From Pyrus communis (lineage: Eukaryota > Streptophyta > Magnoliopsida > Rosales > Rosaceae): a stretch of 64,000 bases of DNA. The position numbers and the translations under genes are program-made. Numbering within the stretch: position 1 is the first letter of the stretch; every line of letters begins with the position of its first letter. The stretch covers positions 18,060,088 through 18,124,087 of the forward strand of contig NC_084811.1 of NCBI RefSeq assembly GCF_963583255.1, read 5' to 3'. Shown here piece after piece: positions 33,008-44,206 of this stretch. The notes under the pieces are model-generated. The model was not told where the DNA came from. It ran no database searches and saw nothing but the letters and a program-made list of their open reading frames with translations.

Positions 33008-36000
33008 ATGACCCGTGGCTCACAACCTGTTCGTGAGCATATCTCCGACTTTGACGGTGATTTCGAGAGGACTTTGAGAAGGAAAAAGAAATCGCAAGCA
33101 TCTAATCCTCCTAGTCCCGAACCTGAATTAGAAGAGCAAGAAGTTGAAGTTGAGGTTGAAGAGGAGGCCACGGATTGGGTTGAAGAGGAAGTACCAACCA
33201 TGGCAGTGGACAATCGAACCATCAAGGAGCTTTCTGCCTCGGGTTTGGCCAATGCAGCACCTCTTTGCATCCAATACCCTAGGGCAGCCCCTGAGAAGAC
33301 TGATGAATTTGAGTTGAAGTCCAGCTTGCTCCACCATATTCCGAAATACCATGGGTTGGCCATGGAGGATCCGAACAAGCATCTAAAGGAATTCGAGGTG
33401 GTGTGCTCAAGTATGACACCGGTGAACGTGGACAGTAACATATTGAAGATGAAGGCTTTTCCTTTTTCTTTGGTGGAGAAGGCCAAGGATTGGTTGTATG
33501 AGTTGGCTCCCGGAACTGTCACATCATGGGAGAGTATGAAGCGAGCCTTCTTAGAGAAGTTCTTTCCGACATCACGAGTCATTCTTTTTCGCAAGAAGAT
33601 TAGTGGAATTCAGCAAAGCCAAGGTGAATCTTTTCCTACGTATTACGAACGTTTTAAATCTTTTGTTGCTTCCTGTCCACAGCACCAGATGAAGGAGGAG
33701 CTACTTCTTCAATATTTTTACGAAGGCCTTTTACCACTTGAACGACAAATGTTGGATGCATCCGCGGGAGGAGCTCTAGTGGACAAGACGCCTAGGGATG
33801 CCAAAACTCTCATTGCCAATCGAGCACTCAATGCACAACAATATGAAGGTGTTGGGCAGAGAGACACCCCACGGCCACAGCATGTAAATGAGGTAAGTTC
33901 TATTTCTGAGTTACAATCCCAAATGGCTAACCTTACGTCTATGTTATCGCAGTTTGTTGAAGGCCCTAAGACGCAAGGAACTACAATCTGTGGTGTATGC
34001 TCCATTCAAGGACACCAATCTGATCAATGTCCTCAATTAATTGAGAACGGAGGGTGGGAATCTGCCAATGCTGTGGGCTATGGGAATCAGAACCAACCAA
34101 GAGGTGATCCTTTCTCCAACACATACAATCAGGGATGGCGTGACCACCCCAATTTCAGATGGAGAGATGCACCACAATATGCCCAACAAAGTGGATTCCG
34201 ACAACCCCCGGGTTTCTTTCCAAGGCCAATGGCACCACAACCACCTCCTCAAGCACAATCATCCCAAACCAACTCAGGTACGTCTATGAATGACGATAAA
34301 ACATATCAGTTACTAACCACAATGGCGCAGGGAATGCAGAACCAAGCAAAGGAGGTTAATGAGCTGAAGAAGCAAATGGGCCAAATGGCCGAATTTTTGG
34401 GACAAATTCGTGAAAGTGGTAAGTTGCCAAGCACTACGGTAGTCAATCCAAAGGGTGGTTTCGAATCTGCGAAAGCTATCACACTAAGAAGTGGAAAAGA
34501 AGTGGGAAACAAGGAAGATGAGAAGTTACGAATCGAAGAAGAGGAGAAAAATGACCCCACGGCAAGGGTGGTACCACCCATGCCACAGCCATCTACGACC
34601 CCCCATCCATCCACCTCAGGTAAGGTTGTCCCAAATGTTGTGATTTCAAACACTAATCTGCCCGATGTTCCTTTCCCTCGCAGATTTGCGCAATCGAAGA
34701 AGGAAGAAAGCGAAAAGGACATTTTGGATACCTTTCGAAAAGTCCAAGTAAACATTCCTTTACTTGATGCTATTAAGCAAGTACCCAGGTATGCAAAATT
34801 TTTAAAAGAATTATGCACAACTAGGAAAAGAATTTCAAACAAGGAAGTTGTAAAAGTAAGTGAGAATGTATCAGCGGTTTTGCAACGAAAGTTGCCTCCA
34901 AAATGTAAGGACCCAGGGAGCTTTACTATCCCATGCACAATTGGAAACACTAGATTTGAGCAATGCATGTTAGATTTAGGTGCTTCTATTAATGTTATGC
35001 CATATTCCATTTATGCATCTATGAACCTGGGTGAGTTAAAACAAGATGGCGTTATAATTCAATTGGCTGATCGTTCTAACGCTTATCCCAAGGGAGTCCT
35101 TGAGGATGTTTTAGTGCAGGTCAATCATCTTATCTTTCCTGCAGATTTTTATGTCTTAGAAATGGAGGATTCGAGCCATGCTCCATCATTGCCAATCTTG
35201 CTAGGCCGTCCATTCATGAAAACAGCGAGAACAAAGATAGATGTGTATACGGGAACATTAACCATGGAATTTGACGGGGACATTATTCGTTTTAATCTTT
35301 CTGAAACTATTAAATATCCAATTGAGGACCATTCTTGTTTTGCTATTGACATTGTTGATTCTTTGGCACAGGTACATTTGAATCGAAGGAACGAAGATGC
35401 ACTTGAAGTAGCCTTAGTGCACGGCATAGGAGCAAGAAATGAGGGTGGGGGAAGCCTGGCAAGCCACGACATGGAATCTGACCATATTGCCGTGGCCCCT
35501 TGTAGTGAAGTGCTTGAAATGGTCGCGGCCCTTGAGTCATTGCCCTCACACTCTGGTAAGTCTCCACTCTCACTTTTAGATTCGGTTTTGACTAACAAGT
35601 TACTTCCATCAATTGTGCAGCCACCTACACTTGAGTTAAAGCCATTACCTTGTCACTTGAAGTATGTTTTCTTGGGAGAAGATCAGACACTACCTGTCAT
35701 CATTTCTAGCTCACTCACGGGCCAAGAAGAAGACAAGTTGATAAGGGTGTTAAAGGAGCACAAACCTGCCATTGGATGGACCTTGGCGGATATCAAAGGC
35801 ATTAGTCCCACCACATGCATGCATCGCATCCTTTTGGAGGAGGGAGCCAAGCCATCTCGTGAAGCTCAACGTCGCCTTAATCCACCCATGTTGGAAGTAG
35901 TAAAAAAGGAGATTATAAAATTGCTTGATTGTGGTGTTATATATCCTATTTCTGATAGTCGTTGGGTGTCACCCGTGCAGGTTGTTCCAAAGAAGTCCGG

Positions 36001-38530
36001 AGTCACGGTGGTGAAGAATGAAGAACAAGAGCTTGTACCCACTCGTGTTGTGACAGGTTGGCGTGTTTGCATTGATTACAGGAAGTTAAATGCCATGACA
36101 AGGAAGGATCACTTTCCATTGCCATTCCTGGACCAAATGCTAGAAAGGTTAGCCGGTTATAAATTTTATTGCTTTCTTGATGGATATTCCGGATATAACC
36201 AAATTGTGATAGCTCCGGAGGACCAGGAAAAGACAACATTCACATGCCCCTTTGGCACCTTTGCATATCGACGTATGCCATTTGGGTTGTGCAATGCCCC
36301 TGCGACATTTCAACGATGCATGGTGAGTATATTCTCTGATTATGTGGAGAAGATTATTGAGATATTCATGGATGATTTTAGCGTGTTTGGTAATTCATTC
36401 GATCATTGCTTGAATAATCTAACCTTAATTTTGAAACGTTGTGTTGAAACGAATCTTGTGCTTAATTGGGAAAAATGTCATTTCATGGTTAAGCAAGGTA
36501 TTGTTTTAGGACATATTATTTCTGAAAAAGGCATTGAAGTAGATAAATCTAAGGTAGACCTTGTTCGTCACTTACCCTCTCCAACTTCGGTTAGAGAGGT
36601 TCGTTCGTTTCTTGGTCATGCAGGTTTTTATAGGCGCTTTATAAAGGATTTCTCCAAGATTGCGCAGCCACTATGCCGATTGCTTCAAAAGGAGGTGGTT
36701 TTCGAGTTCAACGAGGCGTGTGAGAAAGCATTCAACCACCTCAAGGAGGCTCTCACTTCGGCTCCCATTATCACACCTCCAGATTGGAGCCTTCCATTCG
36801 AGTTGATGTGTGATGCTTCGGACTATGCGATTGGTGCTGTTTTGGGGCAGCGAAAGAATAAACAACCTCATGTTATTTATTATGCATCTAGGACACTAAA
36901 TGATGCTCAATTGAATTACTCAACCACTGAAAAAGAATTACTTGATGTGGTATTTGCATTAGATAAGTTTCGGTCATACTTACTTGGTACTAAAGTTATT
37001 ATTTTTACTGATCATGCAGCTCTCAAGTATTTGCTCACGAAGAAGGAGGCCAAGCCTAGACTAATTCGATGGCTGTTGCTTTTACAAGAGTTTGACATTG
37101 AGATTCGGGATAAGAAGGGCGTGGAGAATGTGGTGGCTGACCACCTAAGTCGAATGGTACATGAGGAAGCATCGCCAATTCCTGAAACCTTTCCCGATGA
37201 GCAATTAATGTCTATCCAGGTAAGTGAGCCTTGGTATGCAGATTTGGTGAACTTTTTGGTGTCTAAACATACTCCTAGCACACTTAATAGGAATCAACGT
37301 GATAAGCTGATAAAGGATGCTAGGTTTTATGTCTGGGATGACCCATACCTTTGGAAATTTTGTCCTGATCAAATTGTACGACGTTGTGTGAATGAATCTG
37401 AGTCTCAATCTATTTTAACATTCTGTCATTCATATGCATGTGGGGGACATTTTGGCACCCAACGCACTGCACTTAAAGTCTTAGAATGCGGGTTTTATTG
37501 GCCAACCATTTTTAGGGATGCTAGGACATTTTGCCTTACATGTGATCGTTGTCAACGAATGGGTAATATAAGTGTTAAGGATCAAATGCCACAAAACCCT
37601 ATACTTTCTGTTGAAATATTTGATGTGTGGGGAATTGATTTTATGGGTCCTTTTCCTTCCTCCCATGGTTTTCTCTATATCTTGTTGGCGGTGGATTATG
37701 TTTCCAAATGGGTGGAAGCAAAAGCCACCCGTACTAACGATTCCAAAGTGGTTGCAGATTTTGTGAAGTCTAACATTTTTGCTAGGTTTGGAATGCCTCG
37801 AGTCCTTATAAGTGATGGAGGTTCACATTTTTGTAATCGCACTATCGAGGCACTGCTCAAGAAGTACAAAGTTACACATAGGGTTTCGACACCCTATCAT
37901 CCTCAAACAAGCGGGCAAGCCGAGGTGTCGAATCGCGAGATAAAACAGATTCTCGAGAAGACGGTTGGCCCAACAAGAAAAGATTGGAGCTTGAGGTTAG
38001 AGGATGCATTGTGGGCTTATAGGACCGCCTACAAAACACCCATTGGTATGTCCCCCTTTCGGCTTGTGTATGGCAAACCATGTCACTTACCTGTGGAGTT
38101 GGAGCACAAGGCTCATTGGGCCGTGAGGAAGTTCAATATGGATGTAGATGAGGCGGGAATTCATCGTAAGCTTCAATTGAATGAACTTGAGGAAATACGG
38201 AATGAAGCTTACGAGAATGCTCGACTTTACAAGGAAAAGACAAAGGCCTTTCATGACAAGATGATTCGCACCAAGTCCTTCTCTGTTGGACAGAAAGTGT
38301 TGTTATTTAATTCTCGTCTTCGTCTATTTCCGGGTAAGTTACGTTCACGTTGGATTGGACCCTTTGTTATTACTAATGTTTTTCCTCATGGTGCAGTCCA
38401 AGTTCGTAGTTTCAAAACAGGTCAAGAGTTCAAGGTGAATGGGCATCGATTGAAGCCTTACTACGAGAGCTTTGTAGAACATGATGTGGAGGAGACAACC
38501 CACTATGCCGTGGGTTCCCATAAAGGATGA
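33008..38530 (+). CDS. Gag-Pol polyprotein of the Athila-like retrotransposon (1840 aa)
   Basis: One uninterrupted frame encodes all core functions. Gag comes first, with the capsid-like helical region at residues ~130-290 ([19 protein letters not shown]) and a zinc knuckle [14 protein letters not shown] at 328-341. Protease has its active-site loop [11 protein letters not shown] with the catalytic Asp at 656. RT has CIDYRKLN and the catalytic box FMDD at 1120-1123. RNase H has [13 protein letters not shown] with Asp 1269. Integrase has an HHCC zinc module starting at His 1474 and catalytic D1544, D1603, E1639 (D-58-D-35-E). There is no second RNase H, which separates it from Tat. The ATG is the first after the leader, 12 bp after a GTGTGCAGGTACTAG stretch. 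Gag and Pol are fused without frameshift. Confidence 0.95.
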   Translation: MTRGSQPVREHISDFDGDFERTLRRKKKSQASNPPSPEPELEEQEVEVEVEEEATDWVEEEVPTMAVDNRTIKELSASGLANAAPLCIQYPRAAPEKTDEFELKSSLLHHIPKYHGLAMEDPNKHLKEFEVVCSSMTPVNVDSNILKMKAFPFSLVEKAKDWLYELAPGTVTSWESMKRAFLEKFFPTSRVILFRKKISGIQQSQGESFPTYYERFKSFVASCPQHQMKEELLLQYFYEGLLPLERQMLDASAGGALVDKTPRDAKTLIANRALNAQQYEGVGQRDTPRPQHVNEVSSISELQSQMANLTSMLSQFVEGPKTQGTTICGVCSIQGHQSDQCPQLIENGGWESANAVGYGNQNQPRGDPFSNTYNQGWRDHPNFRWRDAPQYAQQSGFRQPPGFFPRPMAPQPPPQAQSSQTNSGTSMNDDKTYQLLTTMAQGMQNQAKEVNELKKQMGQMAEFLGQIRESGKLPSTTVVNPKGGFESAKAITLRSGKEVGNKEDEKLRIEEEEKNDPTARVVPPMPQPSTTPHPSTSGKVVPNVVISNTNLPDVPFPRRFAQSKKEESEKDILDTFRKVQVNIPLLDAIKQVPRYAKFLKELCTTRKRISNKEVVKVSENVSAVLQRKLPPKCKDPGSFTIPCTIGNTRFEQCMLDLGASINVMPYSIYASMNLGELKQDGVIIQLADRSNAYPKGVLEDVLVQVNHLIFPADFYVLEMEDSSHAPSLPILLGRPFMKTARTKIDVYTGTLTMEFDGDIIRFNLSETIKYPIEDHSCFAIDIVDSLAQVHLNRRNEDALEVALVHGIGARNEGGGSLASHDMESDHIAVAPCSEVLEMVAALESLPSHSGKSPLSLLDSVLTNKLLPSIVQPPTLELKPLPCHLKYVFLGEDQTLPVIISSSLTGQEEDKLIRVLKEHKPAIGWTLADIKGISPTTCMHRILLEEGAKPSREAQRRLNPPMLEVVKKEIIKLLDCGVIYPISDSRWVSPVQVVPKKSGVTVVKNEEQELVPTRVVTGWRVCIDYRKLNAMTRKDHFPLPFLDQMLERLAGYKFYCFLDGYSGYNQIVIAPEDQEKTTFTCPFGTFAYRRMPFGLCNAPATFQRCMVSIFSDYVEKIIEIFMDDFSVFGNSFDHCLNNLTLILKRCVETNLVLNWEKCHFMVKQGIVLGHIISEKGIEVDKSKVDLVRHLPSPTSVREVRSFLGHAGFYRRFIKDFSKIAQPLCRLLQKEVVFEFNEACEKAFNHLKEALTSAPIITPPDWSLPFELMCDASDYAIGAVLGQRKNKQPHVIYYASRTLNDAQLNYSTTEKELLDVVFALDKFRSYLLGTKVIIFTDHAALKYLLTKKEAKPRLIRWLLLLQEFDIEIRDKKGVENVVADHLSRMVHEEASPIPETFPDEQLMSIQVSEPWYADLVNFLVSKHTPSTLNRNQRDKLIKDARFYVWDDPYLWKFCPDQIVRRCVNESESQSILTFCHSYACGGHFGTQRTALKVLECGFYWPTIFRDARTFCLTCDRCQRMGNISVKDQMPQNPILSVEIFDVWGIDFMGPFPSSHGFLYILLAVDYVSKWVEAKATRTNDSKVVADFVKSNIFARFGMPRVLISDGGSHFCNRTIEALLKKYKVTHRVSTPYHPQTSGQAEVSNREIKQILEKTVGPTRKDWSLRLEDALWAYRTAYKTPIGMSPFRLVYGKPCHLPVELEHKAHWAVRKFNMDVDEAGIHRKLQLNELEEIRNEAYENARLYKEKTKAFHDKMIRTKSFSVGQKVLLFNSRLRLFPGKLRSRWIGPFVITNVFPHGAVQVRSFKTGQEFKVNGHRLKPYYESFVEHDVEETTHYAVGSHKG

Positions 38531-38565
38531 TCAATGTGGCATCGTCCGGCTGCAAGACGTAAAAG

Positions 38566-38590
38566 AAAGCGCTACTTGGGAGGCAACCCA
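38566..38590 (+). other. Conserved post-pol block 1
   Basis: AAAGCGCTACTTGGGAGGCA followed by ACCCA, 36 bp after the pol stop, has its counterpart at 21182-21207. The function is unknown; position just after the coding region is the common feature. Confidence 0.7.
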
Positions 38591-38709
38591 TGCAATCAAC
38601 AAAGGAAGAACTTGGGAATCGCTCCACACTCAGATTTGCATCCCTAAACCCTTTCCTTCGTTGCTTACTTTATGTTATGTGTAATGTGTTCAATTGTGTC
38701 TAAAACATT

Positions 38710-38743
38710 GAGGACAATGTTTAGTTTAAGTGTGGGGGGGTAA
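38710..38743 (+). other. Conserved post-pol block 2 with internal G tract
   Basis: GAGGACAATGTTTAGTTTAA followed by GTGTGGGGGGGTAA has its counterpart at 21322-21352. The AAGTGTGGGGG core is repeated exactly in the true polypurine tract at 40403, so it could act as a second plus-strand priming site. Confidence 0.65.
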
Positions 38744-40377
38744 CATTCTGTTTTGAGATATTTGTGCATGAAATTCGTAGGGTATTACCACCTAACATGT
38801 CTAAACTTGTTTCCCACTGTTTTTAAGTGTTTTTAAGCTATTTTAGAGTGTTTTAGAGTGTGTTGATTTAAAAATCCGAAAATACCATAAAAATTTGAAA
38901 AATTGTCTTGAAAAATCCAAAAAGAGTTGTTTTTGTGTGTTTGTTTGTGTCGTAGGGTACCTTCCAACGCAATGATGAGGATTTGGTTTTTAATTACATG
39001 ATGGTTAAAGAAAGTTACAAACATGGATGGACGTTTGATATACTCTTTGGTTTATGCTTGGTTGTAGTTATAGTTTATGAATTCACATGTAATCACAAAT
39101 GATAAAAATCAGTTTTTGTAACATGCTTGAAGGAATGAACTCAAACTAACGCTACATCCCTGTGAGACTTGAGCCTAAACGTTATTTGGAGAGTTAAAAT
39201 CTGTGCATCATTGTTTTCTAAGTCGTTGCATGATCTCATTATTCTTTGCTTGGTTACTACTTAGAAGGCGTTTCATCACTTAGTTCCAAATGCTAGAACT
39301 CATGTCCATTTCATTCAAAGCAGGTCATTGATTTGCATAACACACATTCAAGATGAGTTGTGTAGTGACCACCATCAAAGCCAAACAGCCATGTGCCCTT
39401 CACTCATTTTGTGTTTAAGTTTAACCCCATTGAGCCGTGTTAGCCATGTTCTTTGTTAACCCATATCATCCTCACCTAGCCTAGATTAGGACCATCCGTA
39501 CCCTTGTTCTTGAAGCATAGTAAGCATGAATGAATTCCCTTTTGATTAATGTGTTGCAGAAAATAAGTGTGGGGGAAAGAGTAATTATGTGTGTTGATGT
39601 GCCATAGGCACGATTAGAAAAAAAAAAAAGAGAAGAAAAGAAAAAGAAGTGAAAAAGAGTTCCAAATTGTGGTTTGTTGAAGTAAGGGCCCAAAACAATG
39701 AATTAGGCCCTAAGAGTTGTTTGAATCTCCCTTTATGTCTAAAAGATGAATTCTGCATTCTAAGGGAATTCTAGGTCATAATTTCATTACTTTACTTACT
39801 ATTGCTTAAAGAACTTTTGTTTATCCCTACCTTTCCTTGTGAGCCAATACCCCAAGCCCCGTTACAAACCTTGACTTCTATCTTGAGTGTTGTGCATTTC
39901 AATTGTGGAGTTTAAATTTGGTATGAGCATATGGTGTCACTGGTTCTCGCATCTAAGTAGTAGCATTCCATTCATGAGATCATATCTAAACACGTTTAAT
40001 TACTCCAGAAATTGCTTTCTTTGTTATAACGTATGTGAGTACTAGTCTTTCATGTTTACATCAATCTTCCCACATATAACTAGTGTAGGGTGTGTAGTCA
40101 GAAAATCTGAGTGAAAATTGAGTGTATAACTAGTGAGGAATTGAGGGAATTCTCTAAGGCATGTTACTACATTCAAAATGTGTTTTAATTGATTAAATGC
40201 GAACTAGTGAATGGTGACTATAATTAAGTATGTGCTTAAGGGGAAGGAAGACTAAAAGCTATGTGAGTAATGATCTGTGACATATCATGTTTCATTGGAA
40301 ATCCCTGAGGCAAACGTTGGAAGGTTTAGGTTATGTTTTGTTTGTTTTGTTTCGTTTTGTTTAGTTTAGTTGTTTTG

Positions 40378-40417
40378 TTTTGCTCGAGGACTAGCAAAAT
40401 TTAAGTGTGGGGGAATT
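40378..40417 (+). promoter_or_regulatory. Hairpin plus polypurine tract before the 3' LTR
   Basis: TTTTGCT (40378-40384) and AGCAAAA (40393-40399) form a perfect 7-bp stem with an 8-nt loop (CGAGGACT). They are followed by TTAAGTGTGGGGGAATT and the LTR start. Plus-strand synthesis would prime from the G-rich tract. Confidence 0.8.
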
Positions 40418-42772
40418 TGATAGGAGCATATTCATGCGACTTAATTAGCTTGTTCTCGTGCATTTATGTTGTGTTTATTTAGTTATTTTAGTGTTTAAGG
40501 CCACTTTTGTGTATTTTCAGATTATAAGGCCAAAGTGTGCAAGAAGATGAAAATTGGAGTCTTTTGGAGCGAAAAAGGAATGAATGAGTTGAAGACTTGA
40601 AGAAACGACGAATTCCTACTCCAACGATGAATTCTTATCAAAACGAGGAATCCTACTCAAACAAGGTTTCCTATTTGAAGTAGGAAAGTTAACCCTAAGT
40701 TTCCCGTTTTGGTAACCTTTCCTAATCTAAACGTCCGTATTTTCTAGCCACTTTGTAGACCTTGTAGGTACTTTAGGACACAAAACAAAGGCCCTAGGTT
40801 CCTTATCCATCCTTGCCGTGCCCTTTTATTTTCTTCCTTTCCCTTGCCGTGCAAGGGAGGGCAATTTTGTCCTAGGGTTGCACTTAAAACACATGCTTTT
40901 AAACCCTAGCCGCACCTTTATATTTATGTTTTAATTTCCTATTTTCGTAAGCCTTTGATTTAATTTTAAATAAGTTAGGGTTAGTTTTCTGAAATCATAC
41001 ATTTTTCCTAACCCTAGCCATAACCCTTTTTCTCCATTTTCAGCCGTCACCACCATCCCATAATTTCCCACCTAGCCGTGACTACACACATCCACCCTAA
41101 TTCCCTTTTCAGCCACAAAACCTATTTTTGTTTTTCTAAGCCGTGGCTCCCATTAATCAAGGACCTTAAAAAAACCAAAAAAGGATCTCAGCCGCAACTT
41201 TTGATTCCATTCATCATTCACTCAAAATTACAACCAAGCCATTGCAGCCAATTCCCATTATTTTGCCGTGCCTTCCACCATATTATTATTCTCTCCACTC
41301 TCCCAAAAGCCGGGCATCATTGACCCTAATTTTAATCTAAGCCGTGAGTTCCCATTTATTTTAAGCAGCAGCCACCATATTCCGAGATTTCTAATCAGCC
41401 GCTGAGATCCATGCATTTAATTGATCAAACCATTCAGATTTTCACCCTAATTCAGCCCCTTACACACTTATTTCCTCTCTAAACCGTAGCCACCATTATT
41501 CTCTTCTTTTTCCTCCCGAAATCAGCCGTAGCCTCCCTCAACAAAAAAAAAAAACCCTCACTGCCGTGCCTGCCCTACCATTCCAGCCACTTTCCCCCAT
41601 CACTGCCGCAGCCATTCTACCACTCTCCACCACCTTACACACCTTCCTACACCACCACACAACCTTGCCGCACCATTAAACCACCATTAAACCATCCCTA
41701 AACCAGAAACACATCCAAAAACCACCCACAACCAATCTGCCGCAGCAAGGAGAAGAGGAAAGAGGAGCTTCGACGCGCACCAATTCACGTGGATTCGTTG
41801 GGCGTTCTAGGTGTAATCAATCCCTTGTGCTTTATGTTAAATTCATTTGTAATTCTCTTTTTGTGGACATGAGAGGCTAAATCCCCCTAGTTAGCTAGGG
41901 GGTGATTCGAAACCATGATTATATATGTGAAATAAGTTGATTACTTCCAATTATCGTTGCATAAGTTTTGAATACAATTTGCTTAACCGTTTGATTTAAA
42001 ACTTATTCTTGTATGTTGATTGAGAGTGCACGCTTAATTTGCATGCTTGAATTTGATGCTAGGATATAAGTTTGTTTCACCTAATCGTTATGAATTTATA
42101 TTCACAAGTAGTGAAGGTTGCTAGTCACGATCATGTTAAGTAGATTCCTGGCAAGCGTATCATGCTTTTCATAGTTACAAATGCCTTGTCGATGCTTATG
42201 ATTTCCAAAGAACGTAATGATTCTAACTTATATCTTTATCATGCTGTTCATATAGAGAATTTGTTAGGAATAATTTGTTTGCGATGCATATTCATCCAAT
42301 TCAATGATTCTAGGGAAATCTGAAGGTTAATTTAAGCGGACCTAATTAACTTGGAGTGTCGAGGTTCACAACTTATTGGATTGATAATTGGAAATTGATT
42401 TACGTTGCATATATTTCATGTGTGGAGAAGAACCCCTTAGCTATTCCATCATCCATTGATTCATCACAATTTTATCTTAAAATCTGTTTTCTTTACAATC
42501 TGCCCATTTAGTTTAGATTCGTCCAACCACAATCCCCCCATATTTTGTTGAGTCGTAGTCATTCGTATTTGTTTTATTTTGTGTTCTTTTAAGCATTTGG
42601 AGTCATAAACAATTCCAAATTCGTCCAAATTAAGTTCTAGTTTCTGTTTGAGTCATTTCAAATTAGATTAGCACCCCTAGTTAATCCCCGGTTAGAACGA
42701 TCCCTACTTACTTCATTACTACAATTGTCACAAATAGGGTTTAATTTGTGTGTCAACATAATTTTCACATCA
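40418..42772 (+). repeat. 3' LTR of the Athila-like element
   Basis: It is 2355 bp and near-identical to the 5' LTR. The length difference is one 10-bp duplication (CGTCCAAATT-type, near 42622), the only indel I found. Substitutions were seen at, for example, tttaa(a/g)gcc-type, ttta(g/t)ttatg, tctc(a/c)actc and gttgg(t/g)cgtt sites. Confidence 0.95.
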
Positions 42773-42876
42773 TTACCTAGTGGGTATGGTTATGGATAAT
42801 CCCTGATGGTTAATTTTCATGGTTATGGGGATGAATATAATTTTTTTGTCCCTAAACCGAACCGTTGCCATCCCTA

Positions 42877-43404
42877 ATCTTCATAAGTAAATCCTTCAAG
42901 TACCAATAGAAGCAAATTGCTCTGTATAAATTTCAAAGGAGAATGTGTCATGAAGTGTAGAAAATCCTTGAAGGATTCAAATTGCTTAAAATAAACCCTG
43001 GAAGGGTAAAGCATCAATTATGTACTCAATACCAATGAAAGGTATAAATTGCATTAGTGAGTACTATCGTTATGATATTATTGCAACATACTAAATCTCT
43101 TGGAAGAGTTGATATTAGATTGGGACTCCTGAAGAGTCTAGAAAAATTGTAAAGTGTTGAAAGGATCTTGTCTTGAGCTGCAAATCGAACAATATGCCAA
43201 CACGATTCTTATCCATCAAAATATTCATGGTATTAAAGAACCATATGGATTAAAGATCATGAGTTGAATACTCAAATGATTAACCAATATTTTGGACATT
43301 GAGAAAGATCATTCGTCCCCGTGAGGGAAATGATGAATTGATATTTGACCGTATATTTCAGTATTGGTGTATCATAGATGCTTACTACCATCTGTGTTTC
43401 TTAG
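42877..43404 (+). pseudogene. Copia RT remnant and flanking decayed element
   Basis: At about 43174-43265 the + strand encodes CLELQIEQYANTILIHQNIH followed by KEPYGLKI. It resembles the CLGLQIEH...GILVHQSTY block at the end of the RT domain in Ale-type Ty1/copia elements. Surrounding sequence is too decayed for further domains. This is the probable continuation of the copia-like region 25307-29996. The segment ends at a splice-acceptor-like TTTCTTAG before the dehydrogenase fragment. Confidence 0.5.
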
Positions 43405-44206
43405 GTAATGTGAAGTCTGCATTGTAATTGTCTGAGGAGGAATGGAATAATGTTTTCAGGACAAATTTAACGGGTTCCTGGTTGGTGTCAAAGTTTGTTG
43501 CTATATGCATGCGAGATGCTGATCAGGGAGGATCATCGTCAAGATATCTTCCGTTGCTGGTATTAATGGTGGATATTTGCCTGGAGCTACAGCATACAAT
43601 TGTTCTAAGGCTAGCGTAAACACCTTAACCAAGGTATTATCTCTAACATGCTCATAGGGAAAATCGTATTAACCGCGTAAGTTAAAGGCATTCTATGTTT
43701 GTTACTTTTGGCCTATAAATGAAATATAAGATTTTATCCTCAACTTTGTCATAGCACTGGCACTACCTTTGCTTATTCTCTTGTTGTTTTCTTTTTCTCT
43801 CATAAGTTTCACTATTTGTATTTCGTTTTGAGAATTTTCTTAAGGATTATGTTCTGTAGTTCTCTGCACATCGTTGTGTGGGTGACGGCTTTGATGGAAC
43901 TATACTGAATCTTATTATTTTAACCAGACTATGGCTATGGAGTTGGGGGTGCACAAAATCAGAGTGAACGCAAGATCACCTGGACTTTTCAGGTCGGAAA
44001 TTATGGAGGGTCTTATGCAAAAAGAATGGCTACACAATGTGGCTATGAAAACTGTCCCTTTACGAACATTTGGGACTTCGGATCCAGCATTGACATCGCT
44101 AGTTAGATATTTGCTACATGACTCTTCTGAATATGTGTCTGGCAACATTTACATTGCTGATGCAGGAACCACCTTGCCAGGTGTTCCTATTTTCTCTTCC
44201 CTCTGA
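43405..44206 (+). pseudogene. Short-chain dehydrogenase/reductase gene fragment (3' exons)
   Basis: Two exons are visible. 43405-43633 contains [20 protein letters not shown] and, after a 1-nt frameshift near 43530, [20 protein letters not shown] with the YxxxK catalytic motif (YNCSK). A GT...AG intron (43634-43927) follows. The last exon, 43928-44206, encodes [17 protein letters not shown] sequence to [10 protein letters not shown] and a stop. This matches the C-terminal half of plant NADPH-type SDRs annotated as 3-oxoacyl-ACP reductase-like. The Rossmann N-terminus (TGxxxGxG) is missing. An in-frame stop at 43425 and the frameshift indicate a pseudogene, probably truncated by the copia insertion upstream. 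Confidence 0.8.

Larger units (their letters stand above)
38531..40377 (+). other. Non-coding 3' region of the Athila-like element
   Basis: About 1.85 kb lies between the pol stop and the 3' hairpin. It holds two blocks conserved with the small element (38566-38590 and 38710-38743) and an A/G-rich run near 39616-39655. No frame longer than about 70 codons and no transmembrane or env-like sequence was seen. In larger Athila elements this is where the env-like ORF sits. Confidence 0.75.
30452..42772 (+). mobile_element. Complete, young Athila-like LTR retrotransposon
   Basis: It has 5' LTR 30452-32796, primer site 32802-32819, gag-pol ORF 33008-38530, a non-coding 3' region, purine tract 40403-40417 and 3' LTR 40418-42772. 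Exact target duplications ttacc lie at 30447-30451 and 42773-42777. The LTRs differ by one 10-bp insertion and about nine substitutions that I could find in 2.35 kb, indicating recent insertion. No env-like frame is present in the 1.9 kb after pol, although Athila elements often carry one. The uninterrupted ORF suggests it could be autonomous; expression and activity cannot be judged here. Confidence 0.95.
29997..42876. mobile_element. hAT-like short non-autonomous element, split by the Athila-like insertion
   Basis: The left end TAGGGATGGCAA (29997-30008) is mirrored by TTGCCATCCCTA (42865-42876), a perfect 12-bp terminal inverted repeat of the hAT-type MITE class. Both inner ends contain sequence rich in CGGTTATGG / GGTTATGGGGATG motifs. 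Without the nested retrotransposon and one ttacc copy it would be about 550 bp. The 8-bp flanks (ctctctat, atcttcat) agree at 5 of 8 positions, compatible with a decayed hAT target duplication. There is no coding capacity. Confidence 0.7.

Noticed and set aside
33001..35010. Long reverse-strand ORFs (197 and 234 codons) opposite gag
   Set aside because: They are shadows of the real + strand gag-pol frame, with codon-reversed composition and no recognisable domain.
38531..40377. Possible env-like gene of the Athila-like element
   Set aside because: No frame above about 70 codons and no signal or transmembrane segments.
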